This document shows positions 16,084 through 24,162 of a stretch of DNA of 33,004 nucleotides, piece after piece. Position 1 is the stretch's first letter. Each line of letters begins with the position of its first letter. This stretch comes from an uncultured Butyrivibrio sp. GTDB taxonomy: Bacteria; Bacillota; Clostridia; Lachnospirales; Lachnospiraceae. A program made the translations under genes and the position numbers. The DNA lies in assembly GCA_946536145.1 (NCBI GenBank), contig CAMNEA010000029.1, positions 1 through 33,004 on the forward strand, given 5' to 3'. Below the pieces are notes generated by a model. The model saw nothing but the letters and a program-made list of their open reading frames with translations, did no database searches and was not told the origin of the DNA.

Positions 16084-16372
16084 GGAGTACACAAGACTCA
16101 TTGCCAAGATGAATGAGGCTGGGATTACAAGCCGCAGCATCTATATCAGGAAGATGATTCTTGATGGTTATTGTGTGAGGCTTAAGACTGATGATTTCGG
16201 TGAGATAGTTTATCTTTTGCGCATGTGTTCCAACAATCTAAACCAGTACGCCAAAAAAGCTAATGCCTTTGGTGAGGTCTATGCTGAAGATATCGAAGAT
16301 CTGAAAAAGCGCCTGGACGAGATATGGGAGCATACCAAAAGCATGATGATTGCTTTTTCAAAGATAAGGTAA
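16040..16372 (+). CDS. mobC: MobC-like relaxosome protein
   Basis: The product is about 110 residues. The ATG at 16040 lies inside the preceding gene with AAGGAGAG 9 bases upstream; an upstream frame to 15902 has no binding site and reads antisense-like. The N-terminus is ribbon-helix-helix-like (MVTLRLTDKEYTRLIAKMNEAG, then SRSIYIRKMILDG). The C-terminal helices contain LLRMCSNNLNQYAKKAN, the hallmark of MobC (PF05713). MobC proteins bind oriT and help the relaxase open the strands. The relaxase follows 465 bases later, after one small membrane-protein gene. Confidence 0.82.
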   Translation: MQEHTHMVTLRLTDKEYTRLIAKMNEAGITSRSIYIRKMILDGYCVRLKTDDFGEIVYLLRMCSNNLNQYAKKANAFGEVYAEDIEDLKKRLDEIWEHTKSMMIAFSKIR

Positions 16373-16455
16373 GCGGCAAACTTGGCAGCTGCATTTACTG
16401 ATCTTATCATGGTTATAACAACATCTTTTGTTTAGGCACCAAGGAGGGAATTGCC

Positions 16456-16740
16456 ATGAGTATTATGAGATTTCTGTTAAAGGTTTTATTGTTTCCGCTT
16501 TTCCTGGTTATCTTTACGCTGAGTCTTTTCGTGAAAGTAATAGTCAATGTGTCAGGCTTTGTGGCAGGGGTGGCTTTTCTTATTGGCATAGTGATCATCT
16601 TCTTCAATATCTCTACTCACTGTGTCTTCGGAGTTTGCATGACTTTCATTGCAGCTATGATGATTGCAATTGTAATGCTGGCACTTGGCTATGGTGAGTA
16701 TCTTCTGGACAGAGTTATCGAGCTGTATCAGGAAATCTGA
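16456..16740 (+). CDS. CD1845-like small membrane protein
   Basis: This 94-residue protein is almost entirely hydrophobic, with three probable membrane segments (about residues 5-26, 30-50 and 54-77) and a short amphipathic end (EYLLDRVIELYQEI). The pattern, starting with FLLKVLLFPLFLVIFTLSLFV, resembles the CD1845 proteins of clostridial conjugative elements, although the match is from memory. AAGGAGGG precedes the ATG. It sits between mobC and the relaxase and is followed by a weak terminator at 16771. Confidence 0.6.
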   Translation: MSIMRFLLKVLLFPLFLVIFTLSLFVKVIVNVSGFVAGVAFLIGIVIIFFNISTHCVFGVCMTFIAAMMIAIVMLALGYGEYLLDRVIELYQEI

Positions 16741-16770
16741 GATTACAGTTTCATAGAAATAGGGCGATAG

Positions 16771-16809
16771 AGCAGTCTGTATTTTACGATATGGGCTGCT
16801 TTTCTTTTG
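16771..16809 (+). terminator. Weak terminator before the relaxase gene
   Basis: A 7-bp stem (AGCAGTC with GGCTGCT, one G·U) with a 16-nt loop runs into TTTCTTTT. It would partly separate relaxase expression from the channel operon, although no clear promoter follows in the 27 bases before the start. Confidence 0.5.
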
Positions 16810-16836
16810 TCCGGATATTTGAAAAGGAGGAAGATC

Positions 16837-18018
16837 ATGGCAGCGACAATGCTAATACCGCTTCACCATGTTAAGTCCAAGTCTGTGGCGGAGAGTCTTA
16901 AAAGAAGTATTGATTATGTCAGGGATTTAAGAAAGACAGAGGACGAAAAGTATGTAAGTACCTATGGCTGTGATCCAAAATCTATTGAAGAACAGTTCCT
17001 TCTTTCGAGAAAAATTTATGAGGATAATGTTCGTAAGCCTCACAAAAAGGATGTCATTGCCTATCAGATCAGGCAAGCATTTAAGCCTGGAGAGATAACT
17101 CCGGAAAAGGCAAATGAGCTAGGATATGAACTGGCCATGAAGTTCACAAAGGGAAAACATGCTTTTATAGTTACCACCCATACCGACAAGCACCATATCC
17201 ATAATCATGTGGTGTTCAATGCAGTGGCAATCGACGGAAAGAGCAGATTTCGGAACATGTATTTTTCCAGTTATGCTCTTTCCAGGATCTCCGACATGCT
17301 CTGTCTTGAAAATAATCTGTCTGTGATTCAGTCCAGATATGAAGACCAGATCAGAAAGTATGGCAAGAATAATTCCAAGGACAACAACCATGGCCTTGAC
17401 TATAACAGTCTCAGTTTTCTTGTTGATATCGAGAAAAAGATGCATGAAGGAAAAGGTAAGGGCTATGAGAACTGGGCCAGGAAATTTAACCTTAAGCAGC
17501 GAGCCAAGGTCCTTCTGTTTTTGGAGGAGCATGGTATTTCGTCTTATGAGGAACTGGTGAAAAAGACGGATTCCATGGACGCAGAAATAGAAGAACTGAA
17601 CAACCGCGTTAAGGAAAGAAATCAGAAGATGGCTGATAACAAAGAGCTTCAAAATGCCATCATCACTTATTCCAAAACAGCAGACATATACACTGCCTAC
17701 AGGAAGAACGGTTACAGCAAGAAGTACTTTGCTGAACATGAAAAAGAGATCCGGGAGCATAAGAAGGTCAAGGAAATTTTTGAAAAACTGCCTGACGGGA
17801 TAATCCCAAAACTTAAGGATTTACGAAAGGAATATGGCGAACTTATTGAAGCTAACAGACCTGATTTTCAGAAGTATGTGCAGCTTAGAAAAGAGCGAAA
17901 AGACTATCTTATCGCAAGAAAAAATCTTGAACTTCTGCTGTCCAGAGAGGAAGCAGAAAAGGAAGAAAAGGCGAAGGCAAAGCCAAGCCATAGCTCGAGG
18001 TCAGAGGCCTCGTTGTAA
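16837..18018 (+). CDS. Relaxase / mobilisation nuclease
   Basis: The product is about 393 residues. The ATG at 16837 follows AAGGAGGAAG. The N-terminal relaxase domain (PF03432 type, about 1-250) has SLKRSIDYVRD, with the probable catalytic tyrosine near residue 26, and the metal-binding motif HTDKHHIHNH near residue 114, the three-histidine site of MobP/MobA relaxases. The second half is a long charged coiled coil (about 250-380), ending in a low-complexity Lys/Ser tail. It would nick oriT and pilot the strand through VirD4. It is somewhat short because no helicase or primase domain is present. The oriT is expected close to mobC or the relaxase but I cannot place it. Confidence 0.87.
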   Translation: MAATMLIPLHHVKSKSVAESLKRSIDYVRDLRKTEDEKYVSTYGCDPKSIEEQFLLSRKIYEDNVRKPHKKDVIAYQIRQAFKPGEITPEKANELGYELAMKFTKGKHAFIVTTHTDKHHIHNHVVFNAVAIDGKSRFRNMYFSSYALSRISDMLCLENNLSVIQSRYEDQIRKYGKNNSKDNNHGLDYNSLSFLVDIEKKMHEGKGKGYENWARKFNLKQRAKVLLFLEEHGISSYEELVKKTDSMDAEIEELNNRVKERNQKMADNKELQNAIITYSKTADIYTAYRKNGYSKKYFAEHEKEIREHKKVKEIFEKLPDGIIPKLKDLRKEYGELIEANRPDFQKYVQLRKERKDYLIARKNLELLLSREEAEKEEKAKAKPSHSSRSEASL

Positions 18019-18029
18019 AAGCAGGATGA

Positions 18030-18085
18030 GCATATGTATTACATATGCATTGCTTGCATGCGACCTTTGCCGCAGGCAGAGGTCG
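18030..18085 (+). promoter_or_regulatory. Two hairpins in the spoVG leader
   Basis: GCATATGT (18030-18037) pairs with ACATATGC (18041-18048) around ATT. CGACCTTTGCC (18061-18071) pairs with GGCAGAGGTCG (18075-18085) around GCA, with one G·U. There is no T-tract. They lie between the relaxase stop and the spoVG ribosome binding site (18135-18141), so they may stabilise or control the spoVG transcript. Inverted repeats beside a relaxase gene can also belong to oriT. Confidence 0.5.
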
Positions 18086-18149
18086 TCCCGGGGTAACAGC
18101 CCAGAGCTTAGAACAAACAACATTTTTTCAAATGAGGGGGAAAACTATT

Positions 18150-18443
18150 TTGAGAATCGATGTAAGAACAAAAGCACTTGAGGAGACAACTAACGGAGTA
18201 AGAGGAGTTGCCACAGTAACATTTGGAAGTAGCTTTGCTGTCAGAAACATTTCCATCGTGGAGAGTAAGGCAGGGAATCTTTTCATGTCCATGCCCAGCT
18301 ACAAGATGAAGACCGTGGACGAAAACGGAAAGCCCCAATTCAAGGATATTGCTTATCCTGTGACAAAGGCCTTCAGGGAAAAACTCCAGGAGAAGATCCT
18401 TCAGAGCTACGAGAGCGGAGAGGATAGCTGCTTTGAGGTATAA
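18150..18443 (+). CDS. spoVG: SpoVG family protein
   Basis: The 97-residue protein is placed at the TTG at 18150 because GAGGGGG ends 8 bases before it; the ATG at 18132 overlaps that site. The sequence MRIDVRTKALEE...VRGVATVTFGSSFAVRNISIVE...GNLFMSMPSYK is the SpoVG fold, followed by YPVTKAFREKLQEKIL. SpoVG is a small regulator that binds DNA or RNA in Firmicutes. Copies on conjugative elements are common, and their target is unknown. It is the last recognisable backbone gene here. A hairpin follows at 18473. Confidence 0.85.
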   Translation: MRIDVRTKALEETTNGVRGVATVTFGSSFAVRNISIVESKAGNLFMSMPSYKMKTVDENGKPQFKDIAYPVTKAFREKLQEKILQSYESGEDSCFEV

Positions 18444-18472
18444 GAACTCATAAAACAATATAAACACTATTA

Positions 18473-18499
18473 CGGACAGGGATGTTGTATTCCTGTCCG
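18473..18499 (+). terminator. Strong hairpin after spoVG, probable operon end
   Basis: CGGACAGGGAT (18473-18483) pairs with ATTCCTGTCCG (18489-18499) with one G·U and a 5-nt loop. No T-tract follows, only ATTCCAAA, so termination would be inefficient or factor-dependent. It marks the end of the conserved backbone. The 185 bases from here to the methyltransferase gene contain no gene that I can support. Confidence 0.5.
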
Positions 18500-18684
18500 A
18501 TTCCAAATGACTATTAACAAACGAAAAAAGTGCGCTGCTTGGAATATGTTAGATTAATGAGCTGAATAACAAATATGTTAACGTATGATATTATGGTATA
18601 AGAGTTTGCATACATCTTTATTTCAATTGTTGCTGATAATTTAGAGTTAGTTGATTATGTATTCTTACCATAAAGGGAATGTGT

Positions 18685-19440
18685 ATGGAAAAATATAGTT
18701 TACAACACAAGAAAGCCTGGGAGTTTGATACATATGATTTCTGGGTAAGAACGGCAGGTACACCGAAAGAACGAGCTAAGAAGGATAAGGAAAATCCTTT
18801 GAAGATGTTAAAGCAATATGCAAACTATTTTGAAAAGTTTGAAGGAATAGAAATTGCTAATATATGCGGATCATGTGGTAAGAAGGCCATTCCGCTTGCA
18901 CTTCTTGGAGCGAATGTTACTGTCTTTGACATATCAGAAGCGAACAAAAAATATGCGATAGAAACAGCTGATGCAGCAGGTGTCAAAATCGAATATGAAG
19001 TATGTGACATTATGGAAATAGACATGGACAAGTATGCAGAGTCTTTTGATGTAGTATTTATGGAAGGTGGAATTTTACATTATTTCCATGATATTAATGC
19101 TTTTATGAAGATTATGAACAATTTGCTAAAGCCTGAAGGAAAAATGATCTGCAGCGATTTTCATCCTTTCTCTAAGATATCTGACATTCTGGGACTTCAG
19201 CAGCCAACCATGAGCTATTTCGCCACAGAAATCTTTGAGGGTGAAATGGCACACGCAAGATTTTACAATGAGGAAATTCGTAAACAGATTCCCAAGTGCC
19301 AATATAGGAAGTATACAATCAGCGAAATTATCAACTCTATAATCGAAAATGGTTTTTCTTTGGAGAGATTTGATGAGCACCCGTCATGGGAGAATGAGAA
19401 GCTTCCGGGCGAGTTTACGGCTATTGCAAAGAAAAGATAA
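18685..19440 (+). CDS. Class I SAM-dependent methyltransferase
   Basis: The 251-residue protein starts at the ATG at 18685, behind AAAGGGAA; an ATG two codons earlier is possible. A Rossmann methyltransferase fold is visible. Motif I is NICGSCGKKAIPLALLG (residues 59-75), and the acidic D82 at the end of strand 2 is in VTVFDIS. CDIMEID is a likely motif II/III, and VVFMEGGILHYFHDI is the region after strand 4. The substrate is not evident; length and pattern fit small-molecule methyltransferases (UbiE/Methyltransf_25 like). It stands alone with the pyrophosphatase-like gene 54 bases downstream. Its AT content is higher than that of the conjugation genes, suggesting separate origin. Confidence 0.82.
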   Translation: MEKYSLQHKKAWEFDTYDFWVRTAGTPKERAKKDKENPLKMLKQYANYFEKFEGIEIANICGSCGKKAIPLALLGANVTVFDISEANKKYAIETADAAGVKIEYEVCDIMEIDMDKYAESFDVVFMEGGILHYFHDINAFMKIMNNLLKPEGKMICSDFHPFSKISDILGLQQPTMSYFATEIFEGEMAHARFYNEEIRKQIPKCQYRKYTISEIINSIIENGFSLERFDEHPSWENEKLPGEFTAIAKKR

Positions 19441-19494
19441 TATTGTTAATTCATATATATTTCCAACAAGCAAATTGTTAATAGGAGGAGCATT

Positions 19495-19818
19495 TTGATT
19501 GGAGAAATAGTAAAAGTAAATGTGGATCGACCTATGGGGAGTTACCATCCGGAGCATAAGGATATGTACTATCCGATAAACTATGGATATATTGAGGGAA
19601 TCATTGCACCGGATGGTGAGGAACAAGATGCATATATTATAGGTGTAGAAGAGCCTGTGGAAGAGTTTATTGGTAAAGTTATTGCAATTATTCATCGAAA
19701 AGATGATGTGGAGGAAAAGTGGGTTGTTGCTCCATCTGAGATGAATTTTACTAAAGAGCAAATTTGGGAAAAAGTGATGTTTACAGAACAATATTTTGAT
19801 TCAGAGATAATAGTGTGA
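19495..19818 (+). CDS. Inorganic pyrophosphatase-like protein, short form
   Basis: The 107-residue protein starts at TTG, behind TAGGAGGAG. It has YYPINYGYIEG (residues 25-35) and PDGEEQDAYIIGV (39-51), which correspond to the NYG and DGE-x-D-x-Y-x-x-G parts of the family I pyrophosphatase active site. It is about 60 residues shorter than E. coli Ppa and lacks parts of the usual Asp set, so hydrolysis of PPi is uncertain. Short proteins like this are common in Firmicutes and are annotated as pyrophosphatase by homology. It converges with a minus-strand gene; between them a weak AT-rich stem (19893-19916) may end transcription. Confidence 0.7.
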   Translation: MIGEIVKVNVDRPMGSYHPEHKDMYYPINYGYIEGIIAPDGEEQDAYIIGVEEPVEEFIGKVIAIIHRKDDVEEKWVVAPSEMNFTKEQIWEKVMFTEQYFDSEIIV

Positions 19819-19949
19819 CTGCAGGATCAAAACAACTATTTTGTTCAATGTGACACATGCCTATCAATATAATTATTTTCATAGATAAATCGGTGAATTT
19901 CAAAAATTTAATTCACAGAACTTGAGCCGCAGATTATGACCTCATTTCA

Positions 19950-20456
19950 TTATTGAAACAGCTTGCTTATGAACATTTTAGCGCTTTCAGATGTTGTGAA
20001 TCTTTTATACTTCGCCCCATATTTAGAAAGGTATTCAATAATCTCTTTCCTATCTTTTTCATATTCAAACACCCACTTTATGTTGTACCAAAGAAACCTA
20101 AACGTAGGTCTTGAATTATATTTTTCTTTTCCTGTCCGCTGCCTAATCCAGCGTCCTATTGCCCTTGATAACCGCTTATGGAGTGGTATATCCAACAGAA
20201 TGATATAATCACATTTTTCAAAGCTCTCTCTCAATAGCTTTCTTGGAGATCCTTCTACAATCCAGTCTTCACTGTTTATGATTCCCTGAAATAACTGGTC
20301 ACGCGCTTTGTCCTCACGCTTTATATCACCATTAAGAGTCCGCTCCCAAACAATATTATCTTTCTGATAAAAAGGAACATGATATGTCTCTGATAAACTC
20401 TTTGCAAGTGTGGTTTTACCACTGGCAACAGATCCTATTATATCTAGCTTCATCAC
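19950..20456 (-). CDS. P-loop kinase-like NTPase (adenylate kinase / FlaR-like)
   Basis: The 168-residue protein has a P-loop near its N-terminus (GSVASGKT, residues 8-15), WIVEGSPRKLL near 70 and DYIILLDIPLHKRLSRAIGRWI near 85-108, the lid-like Arg-rich segment of small nucleoside or shikimate kinase folds. Proteins of this type are annotated as AAA family ATPase or DNA topology modulation protein FlaR, with no firm substrate. AAGGA lies upstream of the ATGATG start; the second ATG is equally possible. It is transcribed toward the pyrophosphatase-like gene and follows the ABC permease gene by 88 bases, so it may be read with that operon. Confidence 0.75.
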   Translation of the reverse strand: MMKLDIIGSVASGKTTLAKSLSETYHVPFYQKDNIVWERTLNGDIKREDKARDQLFQGIINSEDWIVEGSPRKLLRESFEKCDYIILLDIPLHKRLSRAIGRWIRQRTGKEKYNSRPTFRFLWYNIKWVFEYEKDRKEIIEYLSKYGAKYKRFTTSESAKMFISKLFQ

Positions 20457-20544
20457 ATAAATCCTTCACATATATCCCGGTCGCTTTCTGAATCAGAAAT
20501 TGTTTCATATAGATTTTGATAATTTTGCTATCATACATTCACCA

Positions 20545-21777
20545 TTAGCATTTTTCAGTATCATGGCTTATTATCGCTAATATAATCCATAATGGTATTT
20601 CCAGAATGGAAAAACCCATAATCAGATGTGGAGTCCATATAGCTAAAGGCCCGATATTAAAGAACTTAAAATCAATTATATCAAATAGTATGCAATTCTG
20701 TAGACCTATTCCTCCAGACGGAAAAATGGCTTTAGCATAATCAATAATGTAATTTGGTAATATCCATCCGAGCACAATCGGCGCGAGACAAATTGCAACA
20801 GATAGTATCAAAGAAACCATGTTCTTTGAAACGCAGGAGGATATAAACAGCGATAAGCATACGCAAGAGATGATCATTAGAGTTCCGCATATCGCCAGTA
20901 CCCACATTAATTGTCCAGCGTTTAGATTAACAAGGTTGATTATAGAGAAAAGTATCTGAATCGATGTCTTCATTCCTTCCTTTCCCCATATCAATCGAGT
21001 GGCTATTCCCCATACGGATAGACAGAGGACGCACATTCCAAGCGTTACTGTCATAGATGACAGGACCTTTGTTGCTGCCAGTTTCTTTTTTCCGTTTTTG
21101 GCACAGCGAAATATATCATCTGCGCCAGTCTGATAATCAGTGGAGAAAACAGAGGCAACTACTACAACGCAGCAAAGAAGAATAAGAAAGATAAGCAGTT
21201 CTTCGTAATCGAATACGGTGGAGTCAGCTCCCACATAGTATGAATATGGAGTCTGAACTTTTTTATACATCGATAGAGCTTTTGCCTGGGCGGCAGGATA
21301 TTTTTCCTGCTCAAGTTTCATATTATTCTGCAGATGTTTATGTACTGCAGAATAGAATTCATCCAAATCATCAACAGAGAGAGTATTGAGATTAGCACTT
21401 AATCCGTTTTCTGGACCATATGCTTCCTTTATTCTCCAAAACAAGAATTCATATTTGGCAGTTTCTACTTTTCCTTCTGTTGGAAGAGAATACTCACTAT
21501 CGACGCCGTATTTTCTGGTCACTTCCTGATAAGATTTGACCGCTGCTTTTATGTCTTCATGTTCTATAGGTCCTTCTATATCGCTTCGGATCTCTTTCAT
21601 GGTGCGAAGCGCATCAAAGCCGGACAGGTATTCTTTATCGCCTGAGGGGTTAGCGCAATTATAAAAAGATACAGGAACATAGGCCATGAGCAAAGAAAAA
21701 ATCACAGCCATCATAATCATACATACCGTAAGTCTACTCTTAAGTATTCTTTTTGTTTCCAGCCATAAAAGTCTCAT
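20545..21777 (-). CDS. ABC-2 type transporter permease
   Basis: The 410-residue membrane protein begins MRLLWLETKRILKSRLTV with a first membrane segment at about 15-38. A long extracytoplasmic loop follows (about 40-185), then five or six further segments (about 190-212, 240-262, 280-310, 318-340 and 380-402). This is the typical layout of ABC-2 permeases for lipids, bacteriocins or antibiotics. AAGGAGGAATGACAG precedes the start and overlaps the stop of the ATPase gene, so both are made together. The substrate is not evident. Confidence 0.8.
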   Translation of the reverse strand: MRLLWLETKRILKSRLTVCMIMMAVIFSLLMAYVPVSFYNCANPSGDKEYLSGFDALRTMKEIRSDIEGPIEHEDIKAAVKSYQEVTRKYGVDSEYSLPTEGKVETAKYEFLFWRIKEAYGPENGLSANLNTLSVDDLDEFYSAVHKHLQNNMKLEQEKYPAAQAKALSMYKKVQTPYSYYVGADSTVFDYEELLIFLILLCCVVVVASVFSTDYQTGADDIFRCAKNGKKKLAATKVLSSMTVTLGMCVLCLSVWGIATRLIWGKEGMKTSIQILFSIINLVNLNAGQLMWVLAICGTLMIISCVCLSLFISSCVSKNMVSLILSVAICLAPIVLGWILPNYIIDYAKAIFPSGGIGLQNCILFDIIDFKFFNIGPLAIWTPHLIMGFSILEIPLWIILAIISHDTEKC

Positions 21778-21780
21778 CTG

Positions 21781-22653
21781 TCATTCCTCCTTGTTTCCAA
21801 ACAGCCACATGTAAAGATCCTCTAAGCGAGGTGAGACATTTGATGCGTTGTTTATGGTCTGGGTATCGCTAATAAAGCGGATTTCTGTACGATCGGAGCT
21901 GACATTCTTAAGATTGACTATTTGCAGGACCTTTTCCAATTCTTTAATATCTTTATTGTCAACGGTACATTCCCATACTTTTCCATCCATTTCTTTGACC
22001 AAAGTATCGGTACTACCGTCTCTGATTATTTTGCCCTCCTTCATAATTGCCTGTCTGGTTGCTATGTATTCAACATCAGAAACTATATGTGTGGATATCA
22101 GAACGATTCTATCTTGCGAAAACTCAGATAGCAGCTGACGAAACTTGATTCTTTCTCCCGGATCAAGACCTGCTGTCGGTTCATCCAGGATCAGTATTTC
22201 GGGATCATTCAAAAGAGCCTGAGCAATTCCAACTCTTCGGCGCATACCACCGGATAGTTTTCTAATCTTTTTTCTCCGTACATCAGTTAGTGTCATCTGC
22301 TCCAAAAGAGAGTCAATTTTTCTTTTGCTGTCGGTTTTGGCCAGATCTTTTAGTGCTGCCATATAATCAAGATAATCTATTACAGTGAACTCCGGATAGA
22401 AGCCAAATTCCTGTGGAAGATATCCGAAAATATTTCGGTATTCAGAGTCAAGAACAGAGATTGGAACACCATCATATGTTATGCTTCCAGCATCTGGTTT
22501 GATTATATCGGCAACCATTCTCATTAATGTTGTTTTTCCTGCGCCGTTTGCTCCAAGGAGTCCGGTTATACCCTTTTCAATGCTCAGCGAAACATCATTG
22601 ACAGCAACCTTGTCTGAGTATTTTTTTGTTATATTCTGTAAACTTAATTCCAT
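21781..22653 (-). CDS. ABC transporter ATP-binding protein
   Basis: The product is about 290 residues. I use the ATG at 22653 (MELSLQN), preceded by GAGGAGAATGTA; a longer frame upstream overlaps the preceding gene and lacks a binding site. Walker A GANGAGKT is at residues 34-41, the signature LSGGM at 133-137 and Walker B LILDEP at 154-159, followed by the usual His of the switch (LISTHIV). The C-terminal 80 residues form an extra alpha/beta domain seen in the CcmA/bacitracin exporter type. It powers the permease encoded immediately downstream. Confidence 0.9.
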   Translation of the reverse strand: MELSLQNITKKYSDKVAVNDVSLSIEKGITGLLGANGAGKTTLMRMVADIIKPDAGSITYDGVPISVLDSEYRNIFGYLPQEFGFYPEFTVIDYLDYMAALKDLAKTDSKRKIDSLLEQMTLTDVRRKKIRKLSGGMRRRVGIAQALLNDPEILILDEPTAGLDPGERIKFRQLLSEFSQDRIVLISTHIVSDVEYIATRQAIMKEGKIIRDGSTDTLVKEMDGKVWECTVDNKDIKELEKVLQIVNLKNVSSDRTEIRFISDTQTINNASNVSPRLEDLYMWLFGNKEE

Positions 22654-22663
22654 TACATTCTCC

Positions 22664-23437
22664 TCATTTAGCAAGATTAAGCTCTCTATAGCTTTCTGAA
22701 TAGACAATGTCTTTTAGAGTCTGGATCAGTGCAATCACAAGGAACGCCATAATACTGAGCAGTATTATTTTTCCTGATATGGACTCCAGAGGGTAGTACT
22801 TAACGAACAGTTCAATACTTGTGATGGATATGACATATAGTATTCCATATATCCAAAATGCATTATCAGCATGATAATGTGAAAGCACAAAGAGTGTGAT
22901 CGACTTCATAAAAAGGAATGGAAACATCCCATATATCAATGCGGAAACAGTATGCAGATCAAGAATAAAAACAGCAACATATAGTCCGCTTGTAAGCATG
23001 ATTAAATCACCTATGCCTATGACAAATAGCTTTATCAATATTTGCCTTCCATATGAGAGATAAGTAGACATCTCGGTTTCGTGCATTTTGTAAACAATAG
23101 AGCGATGGATATAGGGAATCGTTATAAATGGTATGGATGCAGAGATGATGCATAGCCCTCTTATTGTGGCCAGCGGAATGCTGATCAGCCCCTGCCCACC
23201 AATACTGACAAAAAGGCGAAGCATACCTATTAGGCACAGCCCCTGAATAAGCCATATCTTCCAACCAATATACTTAATAAGGCGGAGAGCTATTTTGATT
23301 ATTGAAGCTCTATGGGTGCTGGGGGGTATCGAACAACCCTTTACAGTATCAGATATAGCCATACATAATTCTTGATCATCAATTACAGGCAAAGATGAGT
23401 TAAAACTGCTTCTTATCTGATCAGATATTTTATTCAT
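22664..23437 (-). CDS. Six-TM membrane protein, possible anti-sigma factor or transporter partner
   Basis: The product is about 257 residues from the ATG at 23437 (MNKISDQIRSSF), which overlaps the end of the sigma factor gene and has AAAGGAG 10 bases before it. A cytoplasmic N-terminal part (1-60) is followed by six hydrophobic segments. It has no zf-HC2 zinc motif or other classical anti-sigma domain. The gene starts within the sigma gene, as anti-sigma factors often do, and lies just before the ABC genes. It could hold the sigma factor at the membrane, or be a second permease-like subunit. I do not recognise the family. Confidence 0.65.
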   Translation of the reverse strand: MNKISDQIRSSFNSSLPVIDDQELCMAISDTVKGCSIPPSTHRASIIKIALRLIKYIGWKIWLIQGLCLIGMLRLFVSIGGQGLISIPLATIRGLCIISASIPFITIPYIHRSIVYKMHETEMSTYLSYGRQILIKLFVIGIGDLIMLTSGLYVAVFILDLHTVSALIYGMFPFLFMKSITLFVLSHYHADNAFWIYGILYVISITSIELFVKYYPLESISGKIILLSIMAFLVIALIQTLKDIVYSESYRELNLAK

Positions 23438-23960
23438 GTGATCTTGGCTCCTTTCCGGTATGCTTTTCAATTTTTTTCAAAGAACGCCTGATTTCGGTCT
23501 GCACTGTACGAAGTTTACTTCCTGTGACTTCAGCAATTTCTCTGAATGACAGATCCTGACCAAATCTGAGAATGACTAGTTCTTTCTGCCTGTCATTTAG
23601 AGGAATTAGGAATTTCTCAAAATCCAAAGTGTCTTCCGATTGCTTAAAACCGGATTCCTCGAAAAATATTTCTGGTATATGCTCATCCAACATTTCCGTT
23701 TTCTTCTTTTGATGGTCTATACAGGCATTAAGGGCTATTTTGTACAAAAATGCCCGGAATGTTCCGTTATTCTTATAAGCGTTAAGAAATCGAATTGCTT
23801 TATAAAACGTCTCCTGTGTAATATCTTCAGCCTGCTCTTTATTCTTTATATGCCAAAAACAATACTTGTATATTTCAAGATAGTAGCTTTGGATAAGATC
23901 ATTCAACGCGGACAAATCGCCTTCTTTCGCAGCTTTTATCTGTCGCTGTTCCTGGTTCAA
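23430..23960 (-). CDS. ECF-type RNA polymerase sigma factor
   Basis: The 176-residue protein has sigma region 2 (about 15-80: YLEIYKYCFWHIKNKEQAEDITQETFYKAI) and region 4 (about 115-168: LNDRQKELVILRFGQDLSFREIAEVTGSKLRTVQTEIRRSLKKI). It starts at TTG with GGAGG 9 bases upstream. It leads a four-gene operon of sigma factor, membrane protein, ABC ATPase and ABC permease, a common layout in Lachnospiraceae and probably one that senses membrane or antibiotic stress. A sigma-A-like promoter lies at 23998-24025. The opposite gene (24163) is divergently transcribed. Confidence 0.87.
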   Translation of the reverse strand: MNQEQRQIKAAKEGDLSALNDLIQSYYLEIYKYCFWHIKNKEQAEDITQETFYKAIRFLNAYKNNGTFRAFLYKIALNACIDHQKKKTEMLDEHIPEIFFEESGFKQSEDTLDFEKFLIPLNDRQKELVILRFGQDLSFREIAEVTGSKLRTVQTEIRRSLKKIEKHTGKEPRSHE

Positions 23961-23997
23961 GAAAGGGTTCCTCCAGTCTGTCTGTAAGTGCCTCTAT

Positions 23998-24025
23998 AGT
24001 ATATAACGATTTAGCTATGTGAAAA
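23998..24025 (-). promoter_or_regulatory. Promoter of the sigma-ABC operon
   Basis: On the minus strand TTTTCA (24020-24025) and TATACT (23998-24003) are 16 bases apart. This places transcription start near 23990, about 30 bases before the TTG start codon. The -35 box is imperfect. Confidence 0.45.
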
Positions 24026-24062
24026 TGATTACAAAGTTTATAAAAAAGTTTGATAACAGCTA

Positions 24063-24091
24063 TTAACTATTAACAAACATTATCCGATAAA
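24063..24091 (+). promoter_or_regulatory. Promoter with operator candidate before the first cluster gene
   Basis: TTAACT (24063-24068) and GATAAA (24086-24091) are 17 bases apart. The spacer contains TAACAAACATTA (24071-24082), whose exact reverse complement sits at the blaI-type promoter (24769-24780). A repressor bound there would block polymerase. The gene start is 72 bases downstream. Confidence 0.45.
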
Positions 24092-24162
24092 CAAGATGTA
24101 AGGACAACTATACGTATTTTAGGAACTTTACAGATAGAAGCATAATACACGGAGGTAGACAA

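Noticed and set aside
15448-16455. oriT near mobC or in the intergenic gaps at 15448-15514 and 16373-16455
   Set aside because: Only a weak inverted repeat (15456-15490) is visible and no nic-site consensus can be recognised, so I do not call an origin of transfer.
18567-18580. Dyad TAACAAATATGTTA upstream of the methyltransferase, similar to the operator candidate
   Set aside because: The half-sites are 4 bases apart instead of 2, and the gene is not linked to the BlaI-type regulator.
18510-24078. 13-base identical direct repeat ACTATTAACAAAC flanking the cargo genes
   Set aside because: It might mark an insertion, but AT-rich 13-mers recur by chance several times in 33 kb, and no other sign of a mobile element (inverted ends, transposase) is present.
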